Shown here: in pieces, positions 48,731 to 58,141 of the stretch
How positions within the stretch are numbered: position 1 is the first letter of the stretch
Layout of the letters: the number at the start of each line of letters is the position of its first letter
From: Aurantiochytrium sp. KH105
Taxonomy: Eukaryota; Sar; Bigyra; Thraustochytrida; Thraustochytriidae
Length of the DNA: 64,000 bases
Reading direction: 5' to 3'
Assembly (NCBI GenBank): GCA_003116975.1
Contig: BGKB01000082.1
Span: forward strand, 194,275 to 258,274
Position numbers and translations under genes: made by a program
Notes under the pieces: model-generated
The model's input: only the letters and a program-made list of their open reading frames with translations
The model's database searches: none
What the model was told of the DNA's origin: nothing

Positions 48731-48832
48731 GATGTGAAAAAGGAACAGTTGTAACGATTTTTTTTTGGATAAAAGAGGGAAATGCGTGATGGGTATTTGC
48801 AGTCGCAGGAGTGGAGATGAGGGCGAGCGAGC
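48643..48832. repeat. Short convergent spacer with (CAG)n tract
   Basis: A run of about 12 CAG triplets at 48693-48728 lies in the 3' region shared by PRKRIP1 and ARPC3. Confidence 0.85.
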
Positions 48833-49360
48833 CTAGCGGACGAGAATGTTCATGAACTTGCGCTTGGAGAAACCCATCCAGAACTTGTCCGGTGCGGCCT
48901 CCGAATGCGCGTAGAGCCTGTCGAGCATACGGTTGCAGCACTCTTCACGGAGCTGCTTCATGTAGTTGCGGCACTTGTCCTCCTCATCGCGGCCCTTGGG
49001 AGCAGGAATGTGGCCTCCAAGAGGCCAGCCGGACTCGCCGGGCAGAGGGAATTTCTCCTTGGAAAGATCAAACATGATCTTGGCGCCAGACTGCTTGTTA
49101 CCAGCCTTTTCCATGCGCTTGAGGATCTGCGAGATGAAAAGCGTGAGGAAGATGATGACGCGGTCTGCAGGGCCTTCGATCACATAGCTTGCAAAGAGGA
49201 CATTGGCGCGAAAGAACTTGATCGCCTCGTCAATGATGTCCTCGTCACTGCCGCTGGCTCGCGGGGCTGGCCCCTTGACGCTGGTCTTGAGAGGCAGCAC
49301 AGACATGCCGCACACTACATTGCCGCCGTCATCGTTGAGCGCCGAGTGATACGCCGGCAT
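48833..49360 (-). CDS. ARPC3: Arp2/3 complex subunit 3 (p21-Arc)
   Basis: A 175-residue subunit of the Arp2/3 complex, which nucleates branched actin filaments. It starts MPAYHSALNDDGGNVVCGMSVLPLKT. Other family landmarks are DIIDEAIKFFRANVLF, RVIIFLTLFISQILKR, FPLPGESGWPLGG and the C-terminal KFWMGFSKRKFMNI. Length and motif order are normal and there is no intron. The ATG at 49360 is the conserved start. With the filamin-like scaffold and prefoldin 2 it is one of three actin-related genes in the window, though these are not clustered. Confidence 0.96.
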   Translation of the reverse strand: MPAYHSALNDDGGNVVCGMSVLPLKTSVKGPAPRASGSDEDIIDEAIKFFRANVLFASYVIEGPADRVIIFLTLFISQILKRMEKAGNKQSGAKIMFDLSKEKFPLPGESGWPLGGHIPAPKGRDEEDKCRNYMKQLREECCNRMLDRLYAHSEAAPDKFWMGFSKRKFMNILVR

Positions 49361-49997
49361 GCTTGCGCGCTGCGCTTCTGCCCGCTGGGCGTGGGTTTAT
49401 TTTCGATCCCTCGTTCGCCTTGGCGGCGTGCGCGCGGCGCTCGAGCGAGCAAGTCGGCGCGCGGCGGTACTTCGAGGCGGGCCGAGGGGTGGATGCAGGC
49501 GATAGCGGGGCGGGGCGCTGCTCGCGAGGGCAAGGCTAGCACGCGAGGCACGCGGACGCGGGTTGTGAAGGTTCTGTTGAGCGCTAATGCCGGAGGCGGC
49601 CAAATGAAAGTAAAAAGTAAAAACAAAAAAACACAAGGGGGAAAAGGCAAGAGGAAAGAAAAAAACAACTTGAAAGAAGATCTTTGATCATCGTGACGAG
49701 AGAGAGATGACGAGAAGAAAAAAAAAAAAAAAAGGCTATCACAGTGTCAATGCGAAAGAGGTCTATCTATACTAGAATAAACACCACGAAAAGCCGAGCC
49801 GGAGGCGGCCTTGACACAGCCCGAGCGAGCATGATGATTATCCTCCTCGCTCGCTTGGACTTGAACTTGAAGAAAGTAGAAAAGCAAGATCGGGAAGGAG
49901 AATCAGAGGGGTGCGAAGAGCAGCGAGCGCTTTGCGTTTTGATAGTGAGCAGCCAAGTCCAGTATCACGTTCAACGAGGGAGACTCACACGAGTTGT
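49361..49997. other. Upstream region of ARPC3
   Basis: About 0.6 kb. Proximal GC-rich DNA is followed by A-rich DNA, including a run of about 18 A near 49716-49733. No gene is supported; ORFs here are compositional. Confidence 0.55.
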
Positions 49998-50222
49998 CTA
50001 CTTGCGCAGCCTTTTGAGGAGAGACTGCAGCACAATGAGTAAGCAGCCAATGGGCCCACAACGACAGATGATTGAAAAAACATGCCATGTGATGTGAAGG
50101 CAGAATTGAGCCAATGCAATGCAAAAGAGCATTCTCAGAGGAACACCGACACGCACAAAAAAGACAAGAACCAGGAGAGTGAACGCAACAGCAACAGCAA
50201 TCGAGTAAAATAGGGCACTCAT
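49998..50222 (-). CDS. Small hydrophobic hypothetical membrane protein
   Basis: A 74-residue ORF from an ATG, almost entirely hydrophobic with two or three potential spans (about residues 5-25, 30-50 and 52-68) and a basic C-terminal LLKRLRK. It starts MSALF, as do Kish/TMEM167 proteins, but the rest does not clearly match that family. It lies about 150 bases downstream of prohibitin on the same strand. It may be a real small membrane protein or a chance ORF in a T-rich stretch. Confidence 0.35.
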   Translation of the reverse strand: MSALFYSIAVAVAFTLLVLVFFVRVGVPLRMLFCIALAQFCLHITWHVFSIICRCGPIGCLLIVLQSLLKRLRK

Positions 50223-50374
50223 TTCTCGAAGCGGGCAATTAAGGGGTTAATGAAAAGGCCATCATCGTCCGCCAAGGCTGATTGAACAGACGGCAGCGAC
50301 AGCCGACAGGAACCTTGAAAGGATGATTCTTGAAGAGGAAGAAAGCCCCAAGCTCATCCACAAAGACTCGACCT

Positions 50375-51394
50375 CTACTGTCCGATGCTCATGAGCATGC
50401 TGACGTTGCTACCCTCACCCTTGCCACCTGACGGAAGGTAGACAACGTTGCGCGAGCGTGCGAGCGTGGCGGCAATGTCCTTGGCGGCGTCGATGCGACG
50501 GACCTCAATGAGACCACGGCCGTTCTTCTTGAGGGCATCGGAAATGAGCTCGGCAGCCTGGGCCTCACCCTCGGCCTCGATAACGCGGACCTTCTTCTCC
50601 TGCTCGGCCTTGGCGACGAGGAACTTGGAGCGCTCAGCCTCCTGGTGGGCGACCTGCTTGGCCTCGACGGCAGTGGAGAAATCCTGCGAGAAGAGAACTG
50701 TGGACGGTAAACAAAGCAGACAAGAAAAGAAGCGACCGAGAGAGTTAGCGCTGCGTGCATCGAGAAAAACATGGGAATTCGGGGCACCACCCGAAAATGC
50801 GAAATACAAGCTCTGTGAAGCAAAGTGTCATCACAAAGCGACGCGAGGGCGGAAAAACTTACCAGTGACAAGGGAGACATCGTCAAGAGTGATGTGAAAG
50901 TTGCGGGCACGGGCCTGGAGCGTCTCGATGATCTGCTGGGAGACCTTCTCACGCATGGTGATGAGCTGATCGGCGTTGTACTGAGCGACGACGGACTTGA
51001 GGACCTCGTTGACAATGGAGGGGAGGACGCGGTCGTCGTAGTTCTGACCGAGCTCACGGTGAATCTTGGGGAGCTGGTCGACCTCGGGCCTCGAGAGGAC
51101 ACGCAGGCCGATGTTGACGGTCTGGAGATCCTTGGTCGGGGTGGTGCTGTTGACCACACGAGGCTTGGAGCGGATGGAGTAGATGTAGGGCGTCTGCACG
51201 AAGGGAAGCTTCAGGTGCGTGCCCTCGGTGCGGGCGACGGGCTGGACACCATCGCGGAGCATATCGTAGAGCACGGCGGCCTCGCCGGCGTCCACATTGT
51301 ACAGCGCGTTCTGGCCGGCCCAGCCGACGATGCCGGCCGTGGCGGCCAGCTGCGCCACGCGCGTGAGGCCAACGGCAACCTGTCGTGCGGCCAT
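50375..51394 (-). CDS. PHB1: Prohibitin 1 (two exons)
   Basis: Exons 51394-50863 and 50697-50375 (minus strand) encode 284 residues. Prohibitin 1 forms ring complexes with prohibitin 2 in the mitochondrial inner membrane. A short hydrophobic N-terminal anchor is followed by [16 protein letters not shown] and the SPFH/PHB domain ([38 protein letters not shown]). The coiled coil is [24 protein letters not shown]. The splice restores [22 protein letters not shown], which aligns base for base with the family. Choice of PHB1 over PHB2 rests on [15 protein letters not shown] and [10 protein letters not shown]. An ORF-only reading would give two unconnected fragments. The C terminus is slightly extended. 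Confidence 0.95.
50698..50862 (-). other. Intron in prohibitin 1
   Basis: A 165-base GT-AG intron on the minus strand. The donor is ACTG|GTAAGT and the acceptor CCACAG|TTCTC. It is phase 1 and lies within the PHB domain. A second AG shortly downstream (TCGCAG) would delete five residues from the conserved alignment and is less likely. Confidence 0.9.
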
Positions 51395-51416
51395 CCTTGC
51401 TCGCTACGGTCTGTAG

Positions 51417-51447
<31 letters not shown>

Positions 51448-51960
51448 CGAGCTCGCCGCGGAACTTCTCGCGCTCCGCCTCGTCGGGGATCCGCGCTCCT
51501 TGTGCGCCGCCGCTCCGGGAGAAGGGGAGAGCGAGAGCCGCGAGGGGCGTGCGAGTGCCGGCGTGCTGCCTGTCGCCTGCGTCCGCGCTTCGGGCGTCGG
51601 GGCGTGCGTCCCTTGCGTCGCGTGAGCTCGCTCGCGAGTGGCGCGGATGGGTGATTGGATTCCAGACGCCGCGCGGCGCCCCTAGCGTTTCCCCTGGCCG
51701 CCGCCTAGGATCCCCGCGCCGCAGCGCCTGGCTGCCTGCCGCCGGCATTCGCGAAGCCACAGATCGCGGCGCCGATAGCCCACTTGCAGCGCGCCGCCGC
51801 AAGTCGGGAATGGCGCCGCGCAAAGGGCCCGCCCGGCCGCGCCACTGGGGGCGGCAGGTTGATTTCACTCGAAGTGAACTTTCCAGTCCTCGCGACTGCG
51901 ATGGCGAGTGTGATACACGGGAATGAAAGAAAGAAAGAAAGCAGGGAAGAAAGAACGCAG

Positions 51961-52005
<45 letters not shown>

Positions 52006-53250
52006 CTGCGCGACTTCGCCTGGATGGGCGAAGAACTTGAACTTGAAGGACGGAGAGGCGTGCTTGGAGAAAGGCGCGGGAGGAGATGGGGACGAAAAGT
52101 GAAGAGTTGATGGGATGAGGAGAGGAGGGATTAATTTTCTAAAAATTGCGGATGATGCGGAGTGGGGAGCTTGGGAAGAGCAAGAAATAGCAAAGGGATT
52201 AAAATTAGACTAGGCCGTCAAGGAGAAAAGGACGCGCGTCGCCAGCGCGAACAAACAAGAGTACGAGGAGGATCGTCCTAGGAATGTATTCTTGCCTGCA
52301 GGTGTGGAGTCTGCAAGCAAGCAAGCAAGCAAGCATGCATGGGAGGGAGGGAGGGACCAAGGGACTTGGGAAGAGAGCGCTACAGCTATCTACTACAAAT
52401 TGATAAATTTGTAGTAGTACATCTAAAGTGCATTTCTAGTAAAAGCCGCGCGTATCTGCAAATGCGCACGGAAGCAAACAAAACAGAGCGCTTTTCCTAT
52501 TTTGCCTGACTCGCTCTTCGACAGATCATCCTGCGCACGCCGATCGCCACCCACGTCGACCATCATCATCGGACACTCGTAATTCGTCGACCAATTCGAG
52601 TTCGCCTGGGTCTTGTTTTCTCTTCTCTAAACTTTCACAAGTGACTCTATTCACTTCCTCACGCATCGTTAAAACCGGACTCGGATCCCAACCGATGTCT
52701 CTGCCTGCTCTCTCGCTTTCTTTCCGCAGTTCACAGGCAATCAACGATCCCAGTCCTTCGCGGGTCGCATCGCGAGGCGCCGGACGCGCGCAGGAGCACG
52801 ACGGGACCGCGCCACGCGTCGCGTGCATCGCGAGGGCGGAGAGCGCGCGCCACGCCAGGCAGGCAGCCAGGCAGCCAGGCAGCCAGGCCGTCCTTCCGAG
52901 GCGCCCAGGTCTTCGGTTCAAGGCGGGCCCTCGCGGCAACGGCGGGTGGTGACATTCCGGGCTCCCAAACCGCTACCGAGCACGGGCAGACACGAGCGAC
53001 GAGGAGGGCGCAGAGGCCTGGCCAAGGCGAGGTTCGAGAGGACCGGGGCGAGGTGGCGACCCAGAGCAGGACTGGGCGCCGACGCGAGAGGAGAACGACC
53101 CGAACGCCTCGAGGTCCGGAAATCGCGCGCCTTGTTGAACGTGCGTGCGATCGAGGAGTCAGTCAGTCAGCCTGACAGCCCGAGAGGCAACGTTTGTCTG
53201 TCTGTCTGTCTGTCTGTCTGCTTGCGCGCTTGCTCTTTAGTTTGCTCGCG
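51395..53250. promoter_or_regulatory. Prohibitin upstream region and repeat-rich spacer
   Basis: 1.9 kb without a supported gene. A CTG run at 51417-51446 lies in the prohibitin leader. Two divergent forms of the GCGCAAGTG element lie at 51781-51789 (reverse, with prohibitin) and 51798-51805 (forward). Further downstream: a (GAAA)n tract at 51925-52005, a perfect 12-bp inverted repeat at 52390-52417, (GCAA)n/(GCAT)n at 52313-52339, (GGCAGCCA)n at about 52857-52888 and (TCTG)n at 53195-53221, just before the glycosyltransferase start. Confidence 0.5.
52390..52417. repeat. Perfect 12-bp inverted repeat with 4-base loop
   Basis: CTACTACAAATT, a GATA loop, then AATTTGTAGTAG. The arms are exactly complementary. 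The surroundings are AT-richer than the flanking DNA. It could form a hairpin or cruciform or be a protein-binding site; nothing nearby identifies it. Confidence 0.9.
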
Positions 53251-55029
53251 ATGTGGCACTCTGCAAAGAACGCGGGCACCAAGCTGCGCAACAAGTCGGG
53301 TGACGCGTTTCTTCGAAGCAAACGAATCTTAAAGAACGCGCATGGGGCCTTGCACTCGTCCGTGCCAGCCCCAGTCTCGCGCCTCGTGTCCGCTGCTCTT
53401 CGAGGCATCGATTCGTGCTTGTGGAGTGTCATCAGAGCAACGTACAATGCGGCCAGAAAGATCAATGTGCGGCTGCTTTTGGCTCTCATTATGTACGCAG
53501 CCATCTTGAGCACTATCATCGCCAAGATGCGCTACAGCGCGCACTTTCAACCGTCCGTACGCATCGTTGAGGACATTGAAGAGCAGCGCACGCAATGGGC
53601 AAAGGACTTTATCGTTCCATACGGCAACGAGCTCCTTGCCACAGACAGTGTGGCAACCTCGGCAGACCACCATATCGAGCTCTGCATCGCTGTGCCCACG
53701 GCAGAACGCCGGCACTCCTTTTTACTTCAGACTGTTGCCACCGTGGTCCGCAGCATCGTGCGCGCTGACAATAGTGACGTGGTGCTCATCGTCAACGATG
53801 TCAACAAGCGCAGAATGGGCCACACAGATCCGTACGTGGCTTACTTGGAGCAGCATGGAGTCAACGTGATTCGGAGCTCTCTCTGTCTGAAAAAGGGCGT
53901 CACCTGCAGGTCCAAGGAGAAAGCGGTGCTTGACATGGCCACCAGCGTCGACGCCTGCTTGACCATGACGTCGGCACCCTACATTGTTCTTCTCGAAGAC
54001 GACATGGTCGTCTCTGCCCACTTTATTGACCGCGTGCTTCAGGCCGCGAAAAAGCTGTCTGCGGGCGAGGAACCGTGGGCTTTTCTCAGCCTCTTCCGCA
54101 CCGGGCACTACGACGGTTTCTCGCGATCATGGGCGTCCATCTCTGAGCTCCTGAGCGTCAGCGTGGCCATCACAGCCATTCTCACAGCCCTGGTCTACGC
54201 CATTGCGGGACTGCAGCGAGTCACCTCCTCTGCGTCTCCCTCGACGACCAGCACCGCCACGGTCGCTGTCGCCGCCGCCGCCGCCACCACCACGAGCACC
54301 GCCACCGCTACGGGGCCTCGGCGTGGGGAGCGTGTTTTGCGGTTTTTGATGCGTTTCGTGGGCTTCACCATGGCAATTGCCGCCAGCATCTACGTACTCG
54401 GGCGCCAGAACACGTTGCTCCCGCTCTACCTGAACGAGGGCCTTTACGAGGACATTTCGAGCGCCAGCACTGCTGGTCTCGTTTTCCCACGGAGGTCCGC
54501 GGAAAAGTTCACTGCTTGGCTGCAAAACCCAATTCTCGATGTCGACAAGTCGCAGGCTGCCGTGGAATTCGCTGCGGCCCACGGCCTCAAGTCGTACTTG
54601 ATGCGGCCCAATCCCGTGGAGCACGTGGGTCGCTTTACGTCAATTGCCGCAAAACGCATGAAACGGGAGATTGCTGATCCCCGTCTTCATTTCGCAAATT
54701 TCATGAAGGTCTCGGAATGGTTTGAGGAAGATGACTTCAAGGTCAGTTTGCGTTTTCCGCGTGACATTAATCCCGCGGAGAGACAATCTTCGAAAGACGA
54801 CGATCCGGGGCGGTTTATTCAGGCCAACGTTCGTGGCAGTGTGTCGGGCGATGTGCATTACGTCAAGACCACCAAGCTGGCTCGGGCAGTGGGGCTGTTG
54901 TTTGTCGCCAGTTCCATCTTCCTCATTATGCTCATTAGCCATTTCGATACGTCTCGTGTGGGGGTCATTGATACCTTGGTCCTCACTTGCGACGGGGATC
55001 GTCCTGTTCGCGGCGAAAAGAACAATTGA
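53251..55029 (+). CDS. PGAP4-like multi-span glycosyltransferase, copy A
   Basis: A 592-residue membrane glycosyltransferase. After a cytosolic head, TM1 lies at about residues 74-95. A GT-A-type fold follows, with LCIAVPTAER near 143 and the acidic metal-binding triplet in IVLLEDDMVV near 245. It is interrupted by two adjacent spans (about 297-321 and 365-385, joined by a Thr/Ala/Ser-rich loop). The fold then resumes with YEDISSASTAGLVFPR and RPNPVEHVGRF. A GT-A domain split by a TM hairpin is the hallmark of PGAP4 (TMEM246), the Golgi enzyme that adds GalNAc to the first mannose of GPI anchors. An additional C-terminal span (about 544-566) is not part of that plan. The ATG at 53251 is used; the open frame upstream reads through a TCTG repeat. 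A paralogue follows at 55824. Confidence 0.8.
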   Translation: MWHSAKNAGTKLRNKSGDAFLRSKRILKNAHGALHSSVPAPVSRLVSAALRGIDSCLWSVIRATYNAARKINVRLLLALIMYAAILSTIIAKMRYSAHFQPSVRIVEDIEEQRTQWAKDFIVPYGNELLATDSVATSADHHIELCIAVPTAERRHSFLLQTVATVVRSIVRADNSDVVLIVNDVNKRRMGHTDPYVAYLEQHGVNVIRSSLCLKKGVTCRSKEKAVLDMATSVDACLTMTSAPYIVLLEDDMVVSAHFIDRVLQAAKKLSAGEEPWAFLSLFRTGHYDGFSRSWASISELLSVSVAITAILTALVYAIAGLQRVTSSASPSTTSTATVAVAAAAATTTSTATATGPRRGERVLRFLMRFVGFTMAIAASIYVLGRQNTLLPLYLNEGLYEDISSASTAGLVFPRRSAEKFTAWLQNPILDVDKSQAAVEFAAAHGLKSYLMRPNPVEHVGRFTSIAAKRMKREIADPRLHFANFMKVSEWFEEDDFKVSLRFPRDINPAERQSSKDDDPGRFIQANVRGSVSGDVHYVKTTKLARAVGLLFVASSIFLIMLISHFDTSRVGVIDTLVLTCDGDRPVRGEKNN

Positions 55030-55823
55030 CGCATTACCCTGCGTCGTGCATCTTGCCTGATATAGCTTCTGATCTTATAGTACCTGCTCTACGAATGCAA
55101 CACACATTGAAAGGATTCTCTCTTTTATACACCATTCACAGTTTTAAAAATCAATCTCGTGACTCGCCTCATAGGGCCTACCTTGACTCTGCGCACAAAA
55201 AGCTCAATCTCGTGCTCTCAGAGTATTTCGATTGACTCGTGCTCTCAGAGTATTTCGATCGACTCGTGCTCTCAGAGTATTTCGATTGACTCGCAGATGA
55301 GGTCCCAAGTCGTCGGCTTCTCTCCCAACCAACCCACATCCGGCCTGACTGTGAGTATGTTTTCCTACTGTGCCGCGGCGTGCAGTGCGCGGCCCAGCCA
55401 GCGTAAATCAATGCACACACAGGCAGAGGGAGTGCAGGCTGGAACTTGAATACAGACAGCCTGGGTCAGACACTCAACGTCGGCTGCTGGCCGCCGTGGA
55501 CGTGCCTTGGCGTGTGGCGGCCAGCACGGCACCAGCCAGGAGGCCGCGCAGACGCGGCCAGGGCTGTGCACGCGCGCGCGCGCGCGCGCGTGACCGCGAG
55601 GGCGAAGCCAAGCGAACGGGCCTCGCTCTCTGTTTTTCTCTCGGGCAGCGCATGCTGGGCGAGACCTCGCGCTGCGCCTGCTGGGACTGACGTGGGCGCG
55701 CGCCTTGTCTGCGCAGAGGAAGAGCAAGAGCAAAAGCAAGAGCAAGGGAAGGAGCAGCCGCTCGCGCGTTGAACGACGGGGCAAGGCCAGCAGGGAAGTC
55801 GAAGGTAACAAAGACGGGGGGCC
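55030..55823. repeat. Spacer between the two PGAP4-like genes, with a 27-bp tandem repeat
   Basis: Three 27-base units at 55209-55235, 55236-55262 and 55263-55289 are identical except for one base in the second, each containing GTGCTCTCAGAGTATTTCGA. Downstream is a (CG)n tract at about 55570-55590 and an AGAGCAAAAGCAAG-type tract at about 55724-55750. No gene is supported. Confidence 0.85.
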
Positions 55824-57671
55824 ATGCGGTCTCGAAGCTCCTCCGATGCAACTTCAATTAGGTCTCTTGAGGCTGGCACGAAGCCAAAGTCTAACATGAG
55901 CGAGCACATGGCGTCTGCTTTAGACCAAGGATCGTCACCTACATCGGTGGCCTCGACACCAACATCGACCCGAAGAAGAGAGAAAACTCGCAGAACGTCG
56001 CTGCCCTCGCGCTCGCTTAGCATGAACGTAGGAATGATGAGGGCCATGGTAGAGCATGATAGATATTTCAAGGACAATCGAGACCTGCACTCGAGCAGAA
56101 CGCTTGGCATTCCGAGAGATAGACTCAGATTCTGGTGTACACCGGTGCACCGATTGTTTCTTCTCCTGGCATGGGCTCTTCGCTTAGCCGGCCGCTACAG
56201 TTCCTGGCGAAAGAAACCTCGAGTATTTGCGGGACTCATCGTCTATTTATTGCTGCTCATGGCGGTTGCCTCGAACTTGAGACATAGTCTCTTCTTCTCC
56301 CCAGATCTAAAGGAGGTCATTGCCAACGAAAATGCGCTCACGGCATGGTCCAAGCCCACACTCATGTCGCTCGGGTTCAACGTTGATTCGCTCGACGAAA
56401 CTGCCGACGAGCTCGCAGCGCCGCGCATTTGCATCGTGATGACCACCGCCGAACGAAAAATACCCTATTCGTACGCCGCTGCGGCTACTGTGCTGCGCAG
56501 TTTGATTGAGTCCAAGGAAGACGGCGCCTTTATCGTCAATGATGTTGGGTTCTACAAGGATCGAAAGAGACCAGGTGTTGACCTCCTCGAGCTGTCCGGG
56601 GTCCAGGTCGTGCGAAGACGTGGATGCGACTACTCCAAGCGCGGCGCGAGCAGGTGCTCGAGACACGTCAAGGCAAAACTTGACTACATACAGAGCCTAA
56701 AGGCCTGCCTAGACACCACGAGCGCGCGCTATGTGACCGTGATTGACGACGATGTCGTGGTATCCAAGCGCTTTGTCCAACGCCAGCTTCTCGCAGCAGA
56801 TGCCTTGCAGGAGAATGCCTTGCCGTGGACCCTGCTGCGCCTTTTCCGGACCGACGCGTACGACAACTTTTCGCTGGCATCGCCCACTTCGCTGCTGGAA
56901 CTTGTACTTTTCAGCGCGGCAAACTCCTTTCTCTGGATTTTCATTTTGGGAAAACCATTTTGGACCGTGCAGACGTGGAGTGCCGAGTTGCGCCACCTCT
57001 TTATATCTCGGGCCTTTACCTTTTTTAGTCTCAGCGCACTGAGTCTTCTCGTCTTTGGCCGACAAAACACTTTTGCACCCTTTGGTATCCACAGCGGAGT
57101 CTTCAAGAGTCCCAGCGAGGCTGGAAGTGTCGGAATCATGTATCCGCGCCAGATCGCAGATGCGCTCGTTGACTTTCTTCAAAATGGCAATGGACCATCT
57201 GCTGTGGACGAGGCCATCAACGACTTTTGCGGCCAGTATCATAAAAATGCACCTTGTTTGGTACTGCGCCCCAACCTCATGGAGCACGTCGGTCGATTTT
57301 CGTCTCTGTCAAGTCGGAGGACGGTCCTGGAGAATACGAGGCTACAGTTGCACTTTGCGTCAGGCATGCGAACATCTGAGTGGTTCATTTCCGATGACAC
57401 TTCTCTGCAAGATAAATTCGAAGCCAAGCGGGCAAAGACAACGGAGAGTCTAGACTCTCCGCTCTTTGTGTCAGCCTTGGACAATGTCAATCAGATTCTA
57501 GCGGACACGGGCGGCCTTACGCGACAGCCGCTGGTTTTCATTATTTCTTCCATCGCACTCATCAACATCGTCGGCTTTGGGGAGCACTTTTTCATACCTG
57601 TCTCGAGAAAGCACATGCGCAACATTTTGCGCGTCATGCGCCCTCCTCGCCCCCCCATGCGGTCTGTGTAA
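55824..57671 (+). CDS. PGAP4-like multi-span glycosyltransferase, copy B
   Basis: A 615-residue paralogue of the preceding gene with the same layout. A longer Ser/Arg-rich cytosolic head precedes TM1 at about 134-153. Then come RICIVMTTAERK near 201 and the Asp triplet in VTVIDDDVVV near 305. The inserted TM pair lies at about 356-376 and 392-415, ending in FGRQNTFAPF (copy A has LGRQNTLLPL). RPNLMEHVGRF and the C-terminal span (about 570-592) follow. Shared peptides and order show tandem duplication, but overall divergence is high, so the copies may use different acceptors. A GPI or related glycolipid side-chain transferase in the Golgi is inferred from PGAP4 architecture. Later in-frame ATGs (for example MSEHMAS) could also be the start. 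Confidence 0.8.
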   Translation: MRSRSSSDATSIRSLEAGTKPKSNMSEHMASALDQGSSPTSVASTPTSTRRREKTRRTSLPSRSLSMNVGMMRAMVEHDRYFKDNRDLHSSRTLGIPRDRLRFWCTPVHRLFLLLAWALRLAGRYSSWRKKPRVFAGLIVYLLLLMAVASNLRHSLFFSPDLKEVIANENALTAWSKPTLMSLGFNVDSLDETADELAAPRICIVMTTAERKIPYSYAAAATVLRSLIESKEDGAFIVNDVGFYKDRKRPGVDLLELSGVQVVRRRGCDYSKRGASRCSRHVKAKLDYIQSLKACLDTTSARYVTVIDDDVVVSKRFVQRQLLAADALQENALPWTLLRLFRTDAYDNFSLASPTSLLELVLFSAANSFLWIFILGKPFWTVQTWSAELRHLFISRAFTFFSLSALSLLVFGRQNTFAPFGIHSGVFKSPSEAGSVGIMYPRQIADALVDFLQNGNGPSAVDEAINDFCGQYHKNAPCLVLRPNLMEHVGRFSSLSSRRTVLENTRLQLHFASGMRTSEWFISDDTSLQDKFEAKRAKTTESLDSPLFVSALDNVNQILADTGGLTRQPLVFIISSIALINIVGFGEHFFIPVSRKHMRNILRVMRPPRPPMRSV

Positions 57672-58141
57672 CGCGCGTCTGAAAAATAATTGGACATGTA
57701 ATTTTTTTATTTCGTGCGACGGTGTCGTGGGGAAGAACACCTCACGTTCACAGCCAATCTGTCATCGATTGTTGAGCACTAGGGGAACTCCGTCATCTCG
57801 CTGCCGTTCGGGAAGCCTATGCATGGCTCGACCAAGTTTGACTTGCCCCGTGTCTTGAAAGGTCGAGGCCAAATGTCTTGTCATCTCCTCCAGCGGTCTT
57901 GAAAGGAATGCTTGTTTTTCAGAACCTGCGCCCAAATCGGCCCAAACGTTATTTCTCTCGCATGGGGGAAAGGGCCAAGCCCAGGCCCTGCCTGCAGCGA
58001 GCGAGCAAGCAAGAGGAACAAAAAGCCTAAGCTACGGCTCTCGCGCGCGCTACGGTGGGCGGTGCGACGGTGCGAGCTGCTCTGGGACCGGTCTGCCTCG
58101 TGTGCTTTCTTTGCAAGAGGCCAAAAAAGGCGCAGCACGCC
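57672..58141. other. Spacer upstream of the methyltransferase-glycosyltransferase gene
   Basis: About 0.47 kb. TCTTGAAAGG occurs twice (57855 and 57897). The downstream frame is open a further 29 codons from a GTG, but the first in-frame ATG at 58142 begins a clear signal peptide. Confidence 0.6.

Noticed and set aside
52526-52939. 137-codon minus-strand ORF
   Set aside because: Its centre is encoded by the GGCAGCCA repeat; no domain or conserved start.
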